Shown: positions 36,505 through 38,353 of the stretch, piece after piece
Layout of the letters: every line of letters begins with the position of its first letter
How positions within the stretch are numbered: the stretch's first letter is position 1
IMG/VR virus record: IMGVR_UViG_3300042559_001243
Location: 1 to 38,353 of that record
DNA: 38,353 nt
Source of the DNA: a virus
Direction: 5' to 3' (one strand)
Made by a program: the position numbers and the translations under genes
Notes under the pieces: model-generated
The model's input: only the letters and a program-made list of their open reading frames with translations
The model's database searches: none
Told to the model about the DNA's origin: nothing

Positions 36505-36792
36505 TTAATATTCCGCAATTATGTTTGTCGCCGTGGTTCCAGTTGAATTGACGCGAGTAATAAATCCTCCAAATACAAAACCAGACGGTACATTAACATA
36601 AGTTACTGCGGTACTCCCGGGTTCATATACAACAGATACGTTACCCCCTGTCCCAACATATAACCGTCTTGCTGGAGAAAAAGGCAGATCGGCTCCATCA
36701 TTAGGAGTTACCGCTCTAGCCCCTATTGCAGGGCCAGTGGCATGTGCTCCTGCTTTGTATATTGGGTTAACCCATTGTGAAAATAAAGGCAT
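36505..36792 (-). CDS. conserved beta-rich virion protein
   Basis: 95 residues. GARAVTPNDGADLPFSPARR, LYVGTGGNVSVVYEP and FGGFITRVNSTGTTATNIIA form a pattern I know from small conserved proteins in tail or head regions of many phages. It may be a spike-tip or decoration protein. An AGGAGGATACT site precedes its ATG. No assigned function. Confidence 0.6.
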   Translation of the reverse strand: MPLFSQWVNPIYKAGAHATGPAIGARAVTPNDGADLPFSPARRLYVGTGGNVSVVYEPGSTAVTYVNVPSGFVFGGFITRVNSTGTTATNIIAEY

Positions 36793-36821
36793 AGTATCCT
36801 CCTATTAGTAGTTAAAGTTTA

Positions 36822-37484
36822 TCATACAATGGCAAAGGCTGCGACAAAGAAATCATGCACATCTTCCGGGGCAACACCAAGAGCAGCAGACACTAAAGGA
36901 ACAAGGGCTTCATCTTCCGCAACCTCGGTGAAATTAGCCCATTTACCCCGTGCAAGTCCATCGTTTGGGGGTGTAAGCGAATCAAACGCCGTTGCCAACG
37001 CCGCAGGAAGGAGCGCACGGTTAGCGGCTTGCTCGGCGGTGACGTAACCGTTCTCTTGCAATACGGTGAAAAACTGCACGGCAGAAACCACATAAACATA
37101 CGCCGGGGGCGTGTAATCGGGGGCGTAGGCTGCAATTTCTGCCGCCGTGGTAAGCGCGTCCAGCGCAGGAATTGCCACTTGCGGCACGTCATCTAATTTA
37201 GTGTTCCATTCCCCCGCTTGGCGTTCCAATCCCCGATTCCTCTTATTATTGCCCTTTGCCGTGGCGACGTTGCAATAATCGTATAAGGCGTTTCTATGCG
37301 CCCGTATCAACGCCAGACGCGCTGTGCGTAGGGCGGCAAGGTCAGCAACCCATTCTGTGCCGTCCCATGTGTAGGTTACTGGCAGGGACTGGTCAGGAAG
37401 GTTTACCGTTACGCCAGCAGGGGCGGCGACGGTGGGGCCAGTGATGGTGAAAACTCGATTAGGATTAACCGTGACGATGCTCAT
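36822..37484 (-). CDS. tail fibre assembly / DUF4376-like protein
   Basis: 220 residues. A short N-terminal beta region (TITGPTVAAPAGVTVNLPDQ, then TYTWDGTEWVAD) is followed by LRTARLALIRAHRNALYDYC, AGEWNTKLDDVPQV and an Ala-rich helical region. The W-D-G-x-x-W plus R-R-L-I/N pattern is as seen in fibre assembly proteins and DUF4376. It lies two genes after the tail fibre. A chaperone role or a place in the fibre complex is likely. Confidence 0.55.
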   Translation of the reverse strand: MSIVTVNPNRVFTITGPTVAAPAGVTVNLPDQSLPVTYTWDGTEWVADLAALRTARLALIRAHRNALYDYCNVATAKGNNKRNRGLERQAGEWNTKLDDVPQVAIPALDALTTAAEIAAYAPDYTPPAYVYVVSAVQFFTVLQENGYVTAEQAANRALLPAALATAFDSLTPPNDGLARGKWANFTEVAEDEALVPLVSAALGVAPEDVHDFFVAAFAIV

Positions 37485-37492
37485 AAATTCCC

Positions 37493-37729
37493 CTAAAAAC
37501 TCTGTCCCGGTGCGCCAACACCGTCAGTTAAATCAGCGGCGTTGACTTCCCATAAAGCGCGGGTATTGCGGGCAGGAAGGTCGGCAACGTCAATAATCTT
37601 AAACGGCTTACCTTCCGGCACGTCTTTTTCCGCAATGGCTTGCATACTATATTGCGCCAAAGCTTCGGGTGCTGGGTAAATTACAGCAACCCCGTTATTG
37701 TCGTTTTGGTAAATAATGCATTGAGCCAT
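37493..37729 (-). CDS. conserved fibre-associated small protein
   Basis: 78 residues: MAQCIIYQNDNNGVAVIYPA, EKDVPEGKPFKIIDVADLPA, ALWEVNAADLTDGVGAPG. This is a widespread small phage protein found next to tail fibre genes and having no assigned function. It lies 13 bp after the tail fibre stop. The end (VNAADLTDGVGA) is especially typical. Confidence 0.7.
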   Translation of the reverse strand: MAQCIIYQNDNNGVAVIYPAPEALAQYSMQAIAEKDVPEGKPFKIIDVADLPARNTRALWEVNAADLTDGVGAPGQSF

Positions 37730-37742
37730 AAATTTTTATTCC

Positions 37743-38353
37743 TTACCTAAAAATAGCAACACAGAAATATATTGGATCGTACGCAGCATCAAAATTATTG
37801 CGACACCAAACGTTAACGTTCGAGGTAGAAAATGCCCCAGAACCTAGTTGGTCGTTGTGTCTTTCCGCCGCAGCAACTACAGAATAATTTGCATTAGGCA
37901 TCGCGTTTTGGAAGTTTACGGTGTAATCACCAGTTCCATTATCAGTGATACTAGACACATTCCCGCTCCCCCTAATAGCTACCGTTCCTTGACCATTAAA
38001 GTTAACCCATGCCCTGCAGCCATAGGCTGGTGCAACTGATCCATAACCTGAATTAAAAAGAAAATTTCCGCTGGTATCAAAACGCCCACGCTCTACGCCA
38101 TTGGTCAAAAATATAAAAGGGTGATTTGACCCCGTTGCCGTCCCTGTCTGACCTAAAGAGTTTCCATAACTACTAAGCAGTGTCTGAACAGCTCCTTGAC
38201 TGGCAAAAACATAACTCCCAGATGTCCCGCCTGTATCTGTGTTTACAATGTTCGCTTGTACATTGCCCGCCGGTTTGCTCTCGCTTACAAGAAAATCGTT
38301 TGAGCCAAGGGTTGTTGTCCCAATACCCACATTCCCAGAAGCGTCCCAATAAA
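37743..38353 (-). CDS. tail fibre protein, C-terminal part (continues from position 1)
   Basis: The C-terminal third of the tail fibre that starts at 809. It starts in the shaft motif SGNVGIGTTTLG and runs through NDFLVSESKPAGNVQANIVN, GVERGRFDTSGNFLFNSG, CRAWVNFNGQGTVAIRGSGN and DNGTGDYTVNFQNAMPNANY to the end. The last 90 residues are a widespread fibre tip module (WVNFNG...VAIRGSGNVSSITDNGTGDYTV). The tip contacts the receptor and is the part most likely to decide host range. Bases 38227-38353 repeat 1-127. Confidence 0.9.
   Translation of the reverse strand, partial: YWDASGNVGIGTTTLGSNDFLVSESKPAGNVQANIVNTDTGGTSGSYVFASQGAVQTLLSSYGNSLGQTGTATGSNHPFIFLTNGVERGRFDTSGNFLFNSGYGSVAPAYGCRAWVNFNGQGTVAIRGSGNVSSITDNGTGDYTVNFQNAMPNANYSVVAAAERHNDQLGSGAFSTSNVNVWCRNNFDAAYDPIYFCVAIFR
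38227..38353. repeat. terminal direct repeat, right copy
   Basis: Identical to 1-127. It should be removed once when the sequence is closed to a circle. See the left copy. Confidence 0.95.

Overview
The window is a complete, circularly permuted genome of a tailed phage of podovirus type. Bases 1-127 are repeated exactly at 38227-38353, so the circle is about 38,226 bp and the tail fibre gene runs across the ends. The host is probably an alphaproteobacterium. Three clues point there: a GapR/DUF2312-like protein, a holin of the gene-transfer-agent 3TM family, and a YqaJ exonuclease paired with a partner typical of proteobacterial phages. No species can be named. No phage RNA polymerase, DNA polymerase, integrase or partition gene is visible, so the phage must rely on host transcription and replication. 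A small XRE regulator is present, but nothing shows a way to be maintained as a prophage.

Late region, minus strand, from 19311 down through position 1 and on from 38226 down to 32341. In order of transcription: a small DNA-binding (terminase small-like) protein, three small genes, the large terminase, a GNAT acetyltransferase, a Gly-rich protein, portal, a Bbp19-like protein, scaffold, major capsid protein, two beta-rich surface proteins, tail tube A and nozzle/tail tube B, a second GNAT, three internal virion (ejection) proteins, one of which carries a GH108-type muramidase domain, and a large fourth one, then the tail fibre, fibre-associated proteins, a lectin-like protein, several membrane proteins, an M15 endolysin, a 3TM holin and finally an HNH endonuclease with its own promoter.

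Regulatory and replication core, 19312-24090. Two divergent sigma70-like promoters (minus strand 19318-19346, plus strand 19421-19449) each carry a different 15-bp dyad directly after the -35 box. The plus promoter drives a short cassette of four small genes. A minus-strand operon (23956 to 20434) holds the XRE regulator, a DUF551-like protein, the GapR-like protein, a small membrane protein, a DUF1064 nuclease, an initiator-like protein (DUF6291) and a helicase-loader-like protein. The initiator gene contains helically phased GGGTT repeats beside an AT-rich stretch, which resembles a lambda-type origin inside the O gene. Its mRNA leader has two copies of the ribosome-binding sequence and one complementary segment. 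Between the regulator and the early operon lie two matching operators 21 bp apart.

Early region, plus strand, 24091-32350. About twenty-four small genes, mostly overlapping by ATGA or GTGA, form one long operon. Recognisable members are the YqaJ exonuclease, its probable single-strand-binding partner, a DUF3820-like protein and a Dam-type adenine methyltransferase. One zinc-finger reading frame near 30474 seems to have ATA where a start codon is expected. The segment 30893-31948 is markedly AT-rich and may be recently acquired. Most other early genes are unrecognised and are candidates for host-takeover or anti-defence functions.
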